NCBI GenBank assembly: GCA_964369355.1
Contig: CAYJEO010000003.1
Location: 1 to 63,493 of the forward strand
Length of the DNA: 63,493 bases
From: CAYJEO01 sp964369355
Lineage (GTDB): Bacteria; Bacillota_I; Bacilli_A; RF39; UBA660
Reading direction: 5' to 3'
The notes beneath the pieces are model-generated. The model was not told the origin of the DNA. It worked only from the letters and a program-made list of their open reading frames with translations, and did no database searches. The position numbers and the translations under genes are program-made. Positions within the stretch are counted from its first letter, which is position 1. Each line of letters opens with the position of its first letter. This document shows positions 34,124-42,658 of the stretch, in pieces.

Positions 34124-34369
34124 ATGTTTAAATTCACAGATAACTTTTTTAATAATATAGAGAAAAAAACAAATGTTGATAAAAAAACAATATTAGATCT
34201 TGCCTCTAAATTACAACAAAATGACTTGAAAAATGAAAAAACATTAAGAGAGGTAATTAAAGAATTAGGTAATATTACAGGTAAAGAAATATCAAAAGAA
34301 AAAGAAGAAAAAATAATTAATGCCGTAGTAAATGATAAAGTTCCTAAAAATATCGACAAATTACTATAA
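34124..34369 (+). CDS. spoVIF: Stage VI sporulation protein F (coat assembly)
   Basis: 81 residues starting MFKFTDNFFNNIEKKTNVDK. The full length follows the SpoVIF/YjcC pattern: a FFxNIEKKTxV start, ASKLQQNDLKNEKTLREVI in the middle, and KEKEEKIINAVVNDKVP near the end. In B. subtilis SpoVIF is a late mother-cell protein needed for coat assembly and spore resistance, expressed under sigma-K. The ATG at 34124 is chosen over one at 34106 because TAGGAGG precedes it. The ribosome site lies inside the der terminator hairpin, which also carries a sigma-K-like -10. Confidence 0.85.
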   Translation: MFKFTDNFFNNIEKKTNVDKKTILDLASKLQQNDLKNEKTLREVIKELGNITGKEISKEKEEKIINAVVNDKVPKNIDKLL

Positions 34370-34408
34370 AAAAAATAATCTTTATGTTATACTTATATTG
34401 GTGATAAT

Positions 34409-35059
34409 ATGAAAAATAATTTAAAATTAATTTTAACTTTAATAGCAGCAGCAGTTGCATTCTTTACAATTTACTATGTAACAGAACAGGATGAAACTAA
34501 ATACACCGAAGATGAAATAAAATTTATAGAAGACTATAGTCATGTAGACTTACCTGAAGATAATAATGCGGTATATGCAACTTATGAAGAAATGTTTGAT
34601 GTTTTTGATAACAAAGAATCAGCAATATTTTATTTAGGTGCAACAGATTGTCCTTGGTGTGCACATGCGCTACCTTCTTTTGTAGACGCAATAACAGAAT
34701 ATAGTGGTATAGAATTTTTATACATGCCAATTAGAGCTGATAGAAACGAATTATCATTAGTAGATGGTGAAATTGTTACAGTAAATCACGGTTTAGAAGA
34801 ATATAATACTTTAGTAGAATACTTATACGACTACTTACCTAGTTATGGTGGTTTAGAAGATGATACTATTAAAAGAATATATATGCCAACTTTTGTATTT
34901 ATTAAAGATGGTGTTGTAGAGTATTTACATATGAGTACAGTTCCATCACATAATGATTCAACTAAAGACTTAACAGAAGAACAATATGAAGAATTAAAAA
35001 GTATCTTTTTAGAAAAAGTAGAAACAACTTTTCCTCAAATGTGTGATACTGCTTGTTAA
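34409..35059 (+). CDS. Membrane-anchored thioredoxin-fold protein with CPWC
   Basis: 216 residues with an N-terminal membrane segment or signal (about 5-23). A thioredoxin-like domain contains FYLGATDCPWCAHALPSFVD. The CPWC active site resembles bacteriocin-accessory and other extracytoplasmic thiol proteins. A cis-Pro equivalent is visible in RIYMPTFVFIKDGVV. The C-terminus has a CDTAC pair. It probably acts on disulfides outside the membrane. It stands between spoVIF and spoIVA, each with its own signals, so a sporulation role is possible but not shown. Confidence 0.8.
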   Translation: MKNNLKLILTLIAAAVAFFTIYYVTEQDETKYTEDEIKFIEDYSHVDLPEDNNAVYATYEEMFDVFDNKESAIFYLGATDCPWCAHALPSFVDAITEYSGIEFLYMPIRADRNELSLVDGEIVTVNHGLEEYNTLVEYLYDYLPSYGGLEDDTIKRIYMPTFVFIKDGVVEYLHMSTVPSHNDSTKDLTEEQYEELKSIFLEKVETTFPQMCDTAC

Positions 35060-35083
35060 AAGAATCAAATGATTCTTTTTTTT
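35057..35083 (+). terminator. Terminator after the thioredoxin-like gene
   Basis: AAAAGAATC and GATTCTTTT with an AAAT loop, then a long T run. Confidence 0.9.
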
Positions 35084-35104
35084 GTTCTATCAAGTAATTA
35101 ATAA

Positions 35105-35112
35105 CATATATT
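35105..35112 (+). promoter_or_regulatory. Candidate sigma-E-type -10 of spoIVA
   Basis: CATATATT matches the sigma-E -10 consensus CATACANT at all but one position, 27 bases before the spoIVA ATG. No clear -35 is seen. The same octamer occurs before spoVIF and spoVID. Confidence 0.45.
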
Positions 35113-35138
35113 TTAATGAAATAAGAAAGTAGGTAAAA

Positions 35139-36614
35139 ATGGAAAAAATAGATATTATTAAAAGTATTACTGAAAGAACAGGTGGGGATATATACTTAGG
35201 AGTAGTAGGAGCAGTAAGGACAGGAAAATCAACTTTTATTAAAAAAGTAATTGAAAACCTAGTAGTTCCTAATATAGAAGATGAGTATGAGAAAAAAAGA
35301 TGTTTAGATGAAATACCACAATCAGCTCAAGGTAAAATGATTATGACAACTGAACCTAAATTTGTACCATCTAATGCAGCTAAAATAGAAATAGAAGAAT
35401 TTAGTGCTAATATTAGACTAGTAGATTGTGTAGGTTATATAATACCTGGTTCAAAAGGATATGAAGATGAATCAGGTCCTAGAATGGTAAAAACACCTTG
35501 GTATGATGAAGAAATACCTTTTGTAGAAGCTGCAGAAATAGGAACAGAAAAAGTAATAAAAGATCATTCATCAATTGGAATAGTTATTACAACAGACGGT
35601 TCGATTGGAGAATTAGAGCGTCATAACTATGAGGAAGCAGAAAATAGAGTTATTAGTGAATTAAAAGAAATAGGAAAACCATTTATAGTTATATTAAATA
35701 CAACACATCCTATGCTACCGGAAACCGATAGGTTATGTGAAAAATTAAAAATGACACATGATGTACCAGTACTTGCTATGTCAATTGAAAACTTAACAGA
35801 AAGAGATATATATACTATATTAAAAGAAGCATTATATGAATTTCCAGTAGTCGAAGTAAATGTTAACATGCCAGAATGGATTGCATGTCTAGATTCATCT
35901 AATTGGCTTAAAAAAGTATATATAAATAAAATAAAAGATAGTGTTATAGAAGTAGATAAACTAAGAGATGTAGAAGATATTATGTCATATTTTAATGAAT
36001 GTGAATATATATCTAAATCATATTTATCTAATGTAGATACGTCAACTGGAGTTATCACCATTAACCTAGAAGCACCGTCTCATTTATTTAATGTTGTTTT
36101 AAAAGACATAATTGGGGTAGATATAACTAGTAAAGCTTCTTTATTAAATTTATTCCAAGATTATAATGAAGCAAAATGTGAATATGATAATATCAAAGAT
36201 GCTTTAAAAATGGTAAAAGCAACAGGATATGGTGTTGCTAGTCCATCTTTAAAAGATATGAAATTAGATACACCAGAAATAATCAAACAAGGAAGTAGAT
36301 ATGGTGTTAAATTAAAAGCAGTAGCTCCTTCTATCCATATGATTAGAGTAGATGTTGAATCAACATTTGAACCTATCATAGGATCTGAGATACAAAGTAA
36401 AGAATTAATAAATTATTTAATGAAAGATTATGATACAGATGCTTATTCAATTTGGAAATCTGAAATATTTGGAAGAAGTTTAGATATTATAGTAAAAGAA
36501 GGAATTCAAGCTAAACTATCATTAATGCCTGATGTTATAAGAGTAAAACTACAGTCAACATTATGTAAACTTGTCAATAAGGGTTCTAGCAATTTATTTG
36601 CTATAGTATTATAA
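35139..36614 (+). CDS. spoIVA: Stage IV sporulation protein A (coat ATPase)
   Basis: SpoIVA polymerises irreversibly, using ATP, into the basement layer of the spore coat on the forespore surface. The 491-residue length is typical. Walker A is VVGAVRTGKSTFIKK (about 22-36), and the G3-like region reads VRLVDCVGY. The C-terminal region after residue 300 contains the membrane-targeting part. Its known partner SpoVID is encoded at 58.7 kb. It is monocistronic, with AAGTAGGT as ribosome site and a sigma-E-like -10 upstream. Confidence 0.96.
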   Translation: MEKIDIIKSITERTGGDIYLGVVGAVRTGKSTFIKKVIENLVVPNIEDEYEKKRCLDEIPQSAQGKMIMTTEPKFVPSNAAKIEIEEFSANIRLVDCVGYIIPGSKGYEDESGPRMVKTPWYDEEIPFVEAAEIGTEKVIKDHSSIGIVITTDGSIGELERHNYEEAENRVISELKEIGKPFIVILNTTHPMLPETDRLCEKLKMTHDVPVLAMSIENLTERDIYTILKEALYEFPVVEVNVNMPEWIACLDSSNWLKKVYINKIKDSVIEVDKLRDVEDIMSYFNECEYISKSYLSNVDTSTGVITINLEAPSHLFNVVLKDIIGVDITSKASLLNLFQDYNEAKCEYDNIKDALKMVKATGYGVASPSLKDMKLDTPEIIKQGSRYGVKLKAVAPSIHMIRVDVESTFEPIIGSEIQSKELINYLMKDYDTDAYSIWKSEIFGRSLDIIVKEGIQAKLSLMPDVIRVKLQSTLCKLVNKGSSNLFAIVL

Positions 36615-36637
36615 GGATAACTTTAGTTATTCTTTTA
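36614..36637 (+). terminator. Terminator of spoIVA
   Basis: AGGATAAC pairs with GTTATTCT (one G-U pair) around a TTTA loop, followed by TTT. It is close to the next start. Confidence 0.55.
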
Positions 36638-36641
36638 AATT

Positions 36642-37469
36642 ATGAAAACATATATAAGTAAATATAAAATAAAAACTAAAAAAAATGTTGATATTAAAAT
36701 AGCTCATATTTCAGATATACATTATGATGAATATTATAATTTAAAAAGATTTGATTTAATATATAAAGATTTATTAAAAATAAAACCAAATTATATTTGT
36801 ATAACAGGTGATTTAGTAGATAATAATTTAGAAACACATAAAGATAAAATTAAAAATTTATATGATTTTTTTGAAAAATTAGGTACTATATGTGTAGTAT
36901 TAATAACTTTAGGTAATCATGATTTAGAAACTATTATTGAGGGTAGTAGAGCATATGAATATCCTTTTAAATTTGTAAAAGAATTAAAAAAATTAAAAAA
37001 TGTAAAGTTATTAGAAAATGATTTATATATAGATAAAAATATTAATTTTGTTGGGTACAATCCAGTTTATAAATATTACACTAAGTTAGAACTAGATTTT
37101 AGTTTATTTGAAAATAAGTTTAATATTAAGAAATTTAAATTAAGTAAAAATGCATATAATATATTATTAACTCATACAACAGTAGGGTTACTTGCTTTTG
37201 AAAATAATATAATAGATAATTTTGATCTTATTTTATCAGGGCATACACATGGAGGTATGCTTCCTTCTTGGTTATTTGGCAATCGGGGATTAATTTCACC
37301 TTCTAAACTAATATTTCCACACAACATGAGAGGACATAAAAAGGTTAGAGATACAGATATTATAATTTGTAGTGGAATATATAAATTACCTAAAACTTCT
37401 AAATTACAAAAGTTTAATAATTTATATGCTATGGATATTAATGAAATAATTATAAATAAAAAAAGATGA
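36642..37469 (+). CDS. Calcineurin-like metallophosphoesterase
   Basis: 275 residues with the full metallophosphoesterase motif set: HISDIHYDEYY, TGDLVDN, LGNHDLE, LLTHTT and SGHTHGGM. The pattern is like YkuE/YaeI-type membrane-associated phosphoesterases (for example UDP-2,3-diacylglucosamine hydrolase relatives), but no N-terminal membrane segment is present. The substrate is unknown. Its ATG follows the spoIVA terminator directly. It converges with the minus-strand fusion gene. Confidence 0.85.
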   Translation: MKTYISKYKIKTKKNVDIKIAHISDIHYDEYYNLKRFDLIYKDLLKIKPNYICITGDLVDNNLETHKDKIKNLYDFFEKLGTICVVLITLGNHDLETIIEGSRAYEYPFKFVKELKKLKNVKLLENDLYIDKNINFVGYNPVYKYYTKLELDFSLFENKFNIKKFKLSKNAYNILLTHTTVGLLAFENNIIDNFDLILSGHTHGGMLPSWLFGNRGLISPSKLIFPHNMRGHKKVRDTDIIICSGIYKLPKTSKLQKFNNLYAMDINEIIINKKR

Positions 37470-37487
37470 GAAAATCATCTTTTTATG
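37458..37487. terminator. Bidirectional terminator between two convergent phosphoesterase genes
   Basis: AAAAAGATGA and TCATCTTTTT form a perfect stem around a GAAAA-type loop. It serves both the 36642 gene and the minus-strand gene. Confidence 0.85.
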
Positions 37488-38956
37488 TATGTTAAAATTT
37501 TTTCGATATCTTTTTTAATATTATTACTATTTAATATTTCTTTCCCAATAATATTAAATTCAGATTTTTCATCTACCAAAAACGAATGATTATTTAATAT
37601 ATGATTAGGTATTTTATTTTTAATGTAATCATAATTACAAAGTATTTCTTTTGCTAGTACTAAATCTGCTTTTCTATTTAATTGATCTAAGAATAAAACA
37701 TTTCTTAAAAAATATCTAAGCATAATATTTTCTAAATCTAATTCTTTTTCATAAATAAAATTAAGTTTTTTTAAAGACATTGTATTTTTATAATTATTTT
37801 GTTGATATAGCAATTGCAATAAGAGTGTAGATATATCTACATTCTTATTAAATGTAAAAAAAGAAGCGTTATTATTAGGTAATTCTATTTTTAATTCTTT
37901 TTTAGATAGTTTATTAAGTTCACTATTTGTAGTTAAATTGATAAAATCACTTTTTTTATATAATTTAGTTAATACTAAATTAATATCTATATAGATATTA
38001 GTAGTTATATGTTTATTGATGAAACTAGATTCAAAAATTATTAGATTTTTTGTTTTCTTAATGAAGTTATTTGATATATAATCTATATTATTTGAAGTTG
38101 AATAAGCTTTATTAGCTATGTTTTTAGCAACATTAGTCGCCGATTTAATGCTTAAATCATGTTTAAATACACCAATATCTAAATCAGAAAAATTAGTGAA
38201 TTTCCCATATTTTTTATAAAATGGATACGAACCATAAACGAAAAAATCTTCTCTGTTTTTAGATAAATTGCAAAGTATATGATTATATAAAAAATCTTGT
38301 ATTAAAAATTCTAAATTTATTTTTGATTTTAAAGAAACTTCATTAATTATCTCATTAAATTGTTTTGAATTAACAAAATCTGGATTATGATTAGTAGTGG
38401 TTCCTAATAATTGTGGTGTATAGTTTATATTTTCAGCAGACATATTTATATGTTTTTCACTATCTAAATTAAAGGTATGGGTATGACCATGATAATTAAT
38501 AATATCTTTTTTTACAAACTCAGTATAAATTAAATGTTCATTTAATTCTTTTGATTCTAAAATAGGGTGATGGGATAATAACTTATTCATAGCTATTACA
38601 GAATTAGTAAAAACACCAGAAAATCCCATATTGTAAAATCTATTAACTATTTTTTTATCATCATGATTTCCTAATAATAAATATTTATGTCCATTTAATT
38701 TACTTAATATATCTTTTATTTCATTAGTTTTGAAAGAAAAGTCTCCTAAAAATATAACTACATCATTATTTGTAATTGTTCTATTGTGATATTCAATCAT
38801 ATAGTTATGCATATCTATAACACTATTAAAATTAGTTCTTTCGTAATTTATTATATTTTTATGAAAAAAATGATGATCACTAATAACAAAAATTTTACTA
38901 TTAGGATGATTATATGAAAGTAAATTATCAATGTTTTTTATTTTCTCATTATTCAT
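37475..38956 (-). CDS. Fusion of a metallophosphoesterase and a nucleotidyltransferase-fold domain
   Basis: 493 residues from MNNEKIK. The N-terminal phosphoesterase (about 20-165) has SDHHFFHKNI (metal ligands at 27-29), LGDFS, LGNHDD, LSHHP and HGHTH (157-160). The middle domain (about 235-330) has the nucleotidyltransferase signature VYGSYPFYKKYGKFTNFSDL then DIG, with a third acidic strand YIDINLVL. The C-terminal 150 residues are helical and unassigned. An RNA-end or small-molecule repair role is possible; so is a toxin-like role. A start 27 bases upstream (38983) lacks a ribosome site. It is a lone minus-strand gene in a plus-strand region, so horizontal gain is plausible. Confidence 0.7.
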   Translation of the reverse strand: MNNEKIKNIDNLLSYNHPNSKIFVISDHHFFHKNIINYERTNFNSVIDMHNYMIEYHNRTITNNDVVIFLGDFSFKTNEIKDILSKLNGHKYLLLGNHDDKKIVNRFYNMGFSGVFTNSVIAMNKLLSHHPILESKELNEHLIYTEFVKKDIINYHGHTHTFNLDSEKHINMSAENINYTPQLLGTTTNHNPDFVNSKQFNEIINEVSLKSKINLEFLIQDFLYNHILCNLSKNREDFFVYGSYPFYKKYGKFTNFSDLDIGVFKHDLSIKSATNVAKNIANKAYSTSNNIDYISNNFIKKTKNLIIFESSFINKHITTNIYIDINLVLTKLYKKSDFINLTTNSELNKLSKKELKIELPNNNASFFTFNKNVDISTLLLQLLYQQNNYKNTMSLKKLNFIYEKELDLENIMLRYFLRNVLFLDQLNRKADLVLAKEILCNYDYIKNKIPNHILNNHSFLVDEKSEFNIIGKEILNSNNIKKDIEKILTYIKR

Positions 38957-39140
38957 ATTATTCCACTGCCTTTTAATTGCCATACTATATCAAAAAAAAG
39001 TAAAAAAAGCAAATTTAATGATAAAATAAAATTATAAAAATTTATTGAAAATACTTGCAAAACAATAGAAAAAGTGATATTCTTAGAATGTAAGCAACAT
39101 AGGAAAAGCTTATATATTAAAAATATGGAGGTTTAAAATT

Positions 39141-39413
39141 ATGACAAAAACAGATTTAGTAAATTACATGGCTGAAGAAACTGGATTAACAAAAGCTGAT
39201 GCTGCAAGAGCATTAGAAGCTGTTATGACTGGTGTAGTAAAAGGATTAAAAGAAGAAGGTAAAGTAACATTAACTGGATTCGTAACTTTTACAGCTAAAC
39301 AAAAAGAAGCAAAAGAAGGGCGTAACCCAAGAACTGGTGAAACTGTAAAAATCCCAGCTAGAGTTGCAGCTACTATTAAAGCAGGTTCTAAATTAAAAGA
39401 TGCTTTAAACTAA
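39141..39413 (+). CDS. hup: DNA-binding protein HU
   Basis: A 90-residue histone-like protein that bends DNA non-specifically. Typical features are MTKTDLVNYMAEETGLTKAD, the KVTLTGFVTF core strand and the arm with GRNPRTGETVKIPA. The G+C content is higher than in its neighbours, as expected for a highly expressed gene. The ribosome site is TGGAGG. It is closed by its own terminator. Confidence 0.97.
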   Translation: MTKTDLVNYMAEETGLTKADAARALEAVMTGVVKGLKEEGKVTLTGFVTFTAKQKEAKEGRNPRTGETVKIPARVAATIKAGSKLKDALN

Positions 39414-39433
39414 GACTATTTTAGTCTTTTTTT
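39414..39433 (+). terminator. Terminator of hup
   Basis: GACTA and TAGTC around a TTT loop, followed by seven T. Confidence 0.8.
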
Positions 39434-39447
39434 ATTAGGAGGTATAT

Positions 39448-40116
39448 ATGTTTGATAAAGCATTAGAAATATTAAATATTATAGAAGAAAATCATTTTGA
39501 AGCTTATATAATAGGAGGATTTTCAAGGGATTTATATTTAGGTATAAATAGTAATGATATAGATATTTGTACATCAGCAACTAAAGACGATTTGGAAAAA
39601 TTATTTTTAATAAAACATTATAATGCTTATGGTGTAACAATAATTTCATATGATGATAGCTTATTTGAAATAACAACATTTAGAGAAGAGTCTGATTATA
39701 TGAACTGTAGAATACCTACTAAAATAAAGTTTATTAAATCACTTGAAAAAGATTTAGAAAGAAGAGACTTTACTATTAATACTTTATGCATAGATAAAAC
39801 AGGGAATTATATTGATATATTAAATGCAATGGACGATATTGATAAAAAAATAATAAAAGTAGTAGGTAATACTTTTTTTAAAATAGAAGAGGATGCATTA
39901 AGAATATTAAGAGCAATTCGTTTTGCAACTACATTAAACTTCAAACTAGATAATGAATTAATAAAAGCAATAAGTATATATAAAGATAATATAAATAAGT
40001 TATCTAAAAATAAAATAAAAGAAGAAATAAATAAAATATTAAATAGTAATAATAAAGAATTAGGAATTAAATTATTAAAAGAATTTGATTTAGAGCAATA
40101 TTTATATTTAAAATAA
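39448..40116 (+). CDS. Short CCA-adding-enzyme-like nucleotidyltransferase (head and neck only)
   Basis: 222 residues, about half the usual 390-450 of class II tRNA nucleotidyltransferases. All core motifs are visible: IGGFSRDLYLG (22-32), the metal-binding DID (37-39), RRDFTIN (105-111) and EDALRILRAIRFA (148-160). The protein ends in LLKEFDLEQYLYL, where the neck would pass into the body. The body and tail domains that grip the tRNA are absent, and a terminator follows immediately, so this is the real end. It may be a minimal CCA or partial (A-adding or CC-adding) enzyme, or a decayed copy. Confidence 0.8.
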   Translation: MFDKALEILNIIEENHFEAYIIGGFSRDLYLGINSNDIDICTSATKDDLEKLFLIKHYNAYGVTIISYDDSLFEITTFREESDYMNCRIPTKIKFIKSLEKDLERRDFTINTLCIDKTGNYIDILNAMDDIDKKIIKVVGNTFFKIEEDALRILRAIRFATTLNFKLDNELIKAISIYKDNINKLSKNKIKEEINKILNSNNKELGIKLLKEFDLEQYLYLK

Positions 40117-40138
40117 AGTCAGTAATTGACTTTTTTTA
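40113..40138 (+). terminator. Terminator of the short CCA-like gene
   Basis: AAAGTCA and TGACTTT around GTAAT, followed by T. It starts at the stop codon. Confidence 0.8.
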
Positions 40139-40175
40139 TATGTGGTGGTAATATATTCAAGCAAGGAAGTGTAGT

Positions 40176-40691
40176 ATGACAAACGAAGAAAAAAACGAAT
40201 ATTTACTATTTTTATATGAAAGAAAAGATAAAACAAATAAAGAATTATATAGCCTAAATGCTAAAAGAAATGAATTAGTATATAATTATGAAAATAATAA
40301 GAAAAACAGTAAAAATAGATTAAATATATTTACAACATCTGCTATATTAGCAGCAATTCCAACTGTGTTAATAAAAGATAAAGTTATAGGTGTTTCAATA
40401 GGTATTGGAGTATTATCTATATATAATTTGACACTTGGAATTAAAAATGTAGTTGATGAGAAACTAGATTCTAATGATTTATGTAAAGAAGTAGATGAAC
40501 AACTAGAAGGTTATAAAAAAGAACTAGAAGCAATCGAGATTTTAATGATATATATAAAAACTAATTTTATAACTATTGAAGAAATAGATTTTATTAATGA
40601 AAATATGATTCATTTAAAAAATAGATATTATAGAGTATTAGTGAATCAAATCAATTCAAAAAAATATAAAAAAGAATTTTTAAAAGCATAA
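40176..40691 (+). CDS. Coiled-coil protein with a central membrane hairpin
   Basis: 171 residues laid out as helix (about 5-48, charged), two membrane segments close together (about 49-66 and 70-87) and a second long helical part. No recognised family. The next gene has the same layout, so the two may be a functional pair or distant paralogues. The promoter is not obvious. A perfect terminator overlaps the 3' end. Confidence 0.6.
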   Translation: MTNEEKNEYLLFLYERKDKTNKELYSLNAKRNELVYNYENNKKNSKNRLNIFTTSAILAAIPTVLIKDKVIGVSIGIGVLSIYNLTLGIKNVVDEKLDSNDLCKEVDEQLEGYKKELEAIEILMIYIKTNFITIEEIDFINENMIHLKNRYYRVLVNQINSKKYKKEFLKA

Positions 40692-40711
40692 TATTATTAT
40701 GCTTTTATTTG
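40683..40711 (+). terminator. Terminator of the 40176 gene
   Basis: AAAGCATAAT and ATTATGCTTT around AT, followed by TATTT. Confidence 0.85.
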
Positions 40712-40758
40712 ACTATTAAACTAATAAATAATATAATAATATTACTTGAGGTGAAATT

Positions 40759-41346
40759 ATGAACGAAATTAATGGTATAGAAAAAGATTTTTTAATAAAA
40801 AGAAAAGAACTTTTAGAACAAAAATTTGAGGAAAATCAAAATAAAGAATACTTAGATAGAGTAAATACTTTAAAAGATCACTACAATGGTATGGCGATTA
40901 TATTAAATGTTTTAAGTATTTTAGGAGTAGCATTAACAACTATAGTATCACTTATTGCAAGTGCACCAGTTATTGTTACAGGGATATTAATATCTGTTAT
41001 ATTAATGTACACAGCTAAACTTAATGTTAATATCTTTAAAGATAAAAAAGAATCAACAGATAAATTAATTAATGAACATTTTGAAAAATTAAAAAACAGA
41101 GAAGAAATAGTAGGGGAATTAGATTTTATATTAGATTTAATAAATATTTCTGATAATAAGATAAAATTGACTGATGAAGTTATAAGTGAAATTACTAGAC
41201 ATGCTTATAAATATAAAATCAAAGAATATACTAAAATAGTATTAGATATGAAAAAACAATTTGATTCTACCATTGAATATCAAAACGAATTTCCTGCTGA
41301 TGAAAACATAATAATAATAAAAAAAGTATTAGATAGACAAAACTAA
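40759..41346 (+). CDS. Second coiled-coil protein with a central membrane hairpin
   Basis: 195 residues. A charged N-terminal helix (about 8-45) leads to two membrane segments (about 50-68 and 73-90) and a long helical C-terminal part (about 95-185). The layout mirrors the preceding gene but sequence identity is low. Its own ribosome site TTGAGGTGAAA and its own terminator indicate a separate transcript. Function is unknown. Confidence 0.6.
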   Translation: MNEINGIEKDFLIKRKELLEQKFEENQNKEYLDRVNTLKDHYNGMAIILNVLSILGVALTTIVSLIASAPVIVTGILISVILMYTAKLNVNIFKDKKESTDKLINEHFEKLKNREEIVGELDFILDLINISDNKIKLTDEVISEITRHAYKYKIKEYTKIVLDMKKQFDSTIEYQNEFPADENIIIIKKVLDRQN

Positions 41347-41356
41347 TACTTTTTCT
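41321..41356 (+). terminator. Terminator of the 40759 gene
   Basis: AAAAGTATTAG and CTAATACTTTT form an 11-bp stem, with the stop codon in the 3' arm, followed by T. Confidence 0.85.
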
Positions 41357-41409
41357 TTTACTTTTTTCTAAATTTAGTTTATAATATGCAGTAAGAAAGA
41401 GGTGTACTT

Positions 41410-42039
41410 ATGAAAAGTAGAATAACAGATCTCTTAAAACAAAAAGAAATGAAAATACCATCTTTATTATTTTATAATTTAAAAAAATTAAATATTGATC
41501 ATAAAGAGTTAGTCGTATTAATTTATTTTTTAAATAGTAAAAGTATGTTTAATCCAAAAGAAGTAGGAGAAATACTTAATTTTTCGATGCCTGAAATATT
41601 AGAACTAGTTAGTAATTTAAAAGATAAAAAATTAATTAGTTTAGAATTAAAAACTATTGAAGGTAAAAGAGAAGAACATATTAATTTAGATTATTTATAT
41701 AATGCTTTAGCAATGGTTATTGTATCAGAAGAAGTAGAAGAAGAAGAATCTAATATCTTTACTTTATTTGAAAGTGAATTTGGGCGTACTTTATCGCCTT
41801 CTGAATATCAAATAATTAATGGATGGATAGATATGAACTATACGGAAGAAATGATTGAAAAATCATTGAAAGAAGCTGTATATAATGGTGTTAATAATTT
41901 AAGATATATTGATAAAATACTTTATGAATGGAATAAAAAAAATAAAGTGATTACAATAAAACAACCTAAAGTAGTTGAAGAAAAAGTTGATTTAGTTGAT
42001 AAAGACATTATGGAATATGATTGGTTAAATGAAGATTGA
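41410..42039 (+). CDS. dnaD: DNA replication initiation protein DnaD
   Basis: DnaD helps load the replicative helicase at oriC and at restart sites in Bacilli. The 209 residues have the N-terminal winged-helix domain (LKKLNIDHKELVVLIYFLNS, about 24-45) and a C-terminal DnaD/DnaB2 domain (FGRTLSPSEYQIINGWID, about 125-180). It ends with TGA, which overlaps the nth start by 11 bases. dnaD-nth is a conserved pair in Bacillus (dnaD-nth-ypoC). An extended-type promoter and AAGAGGTG ribosome site precede it. Confidence 0.93.
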   Translation: MKSRITDLLKQKEMKIPSLLFYNLKKLNIDHKELVVLIYFLNSKSMFNPKEVGEILNFSMPEILELVSNLKDKKLISLELKTIEGKREEHINLDYLYNALAMVIVSEEVEEEESNIFTLFESEFGRTLSPSEYQIINGWIDMNYTEEMIEKSLKEAVYNGVNNLRYIDKILYEWNKKNKVITIKQPKVVEEKVDLVDKDIMEYDWLNED

Positions 42040-42640
42040 TTTTATAGTAAATACTTTAGATCAAATTATACCATCACCTAAAGGAGAATTAAATTATAAT
42101 AAAGATTATGAATTTTTAATTGCTGTTATGTTAAGTGCTCAGACAACAGATAAAAGAGTAAATATGGTAACTAAAAATTTATTTGATAAATATGATGATT
42201 TATTAAGTTTAAGCGAAGCTTCTATTAGTGATATAGAACAAATTATTAAATCTCTAGGAACATTTAGAAAAAAAGCTATAAACGTCAAAACCATAGCACA
42301 AAAATTATTACCTTATAATAAAGTAATAAATGATAGAACATTTTTGGAAAGTTTACCAGGTGTTGGAAGAAAAACAACTAATGTAGTATTAGCAGAGTTA
42401 TATGATGTTCCTTGTATAGCGGTAGATACTCATGTTGCTCGTGTAAGTATACGATTAGGTTTAGCTAGAAAAAATGATTCTGTTAATGTTATAGAACAAA
42501 AATTAACTAAAAAATTAAAAAAATATAATTTAAATAGATTACATCATCAAATATTATTATTTGGAAGATATCATTGTAAAGCTATCAACCCAGAATGTAG
42601 TAATTGTAAATTTATAAATATATGCAAGAAAAAAAGTTAG
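42029..42640 (+). CDS. nth: Endonuclease III
   Basis: A base-excision-repair glycosylase/AP lyase for oxidised pyrimidines. The 203 residues contain AVMLSAQTTDKRVN, the helix-hairpin-helix LPGVGRKTTNVVL with the catalytic Lys, the VDTHVARVS segment with the catalytic Asp, and a C-terminal [4Fe-4S] site CKAINPECSNCKFINIC with Cys spacing 6-2-5. The start overlaps dnaD. The shared terminator with pbp1A follows. Confidence 0.96.
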   Translation: MKIDFIVNTLDQIIPSPKGELNYNKDYEFLIAVMLSAQTTDKRVNMVTKNLFDKYDDLLSLSEASISDIEQIIKSLGTFRKKAINVKTIAQKLLPYNKVINDRTFLESLPGVGRKTTNVVLAELYDVPCIAVDTHVARVSIRLGLARKNDSVNVIEQKLTKKLKKYNLNRLHHQILLFGRYHCKAINPECSNCKFINICKKKS

Positions 42641-42658
42641 GATTCCTAACTTTCTTTT
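42633..42658. terminator. Bidirectional terminator between nth and pbp1A
   Basis: AAAGTTAGGA and TCCTAACTTT form a perfect 10-bp palindromic stem, flanked by A and T runs. Confidence 0.85.

Noticed and set aside
39448..40116. Reading the short CCA-like gene as a frameshifted full-length gene
   Set aside because: The 60 bases after the stop form a terminator and an upstream region for the next gene, with no sign of the missing domains.
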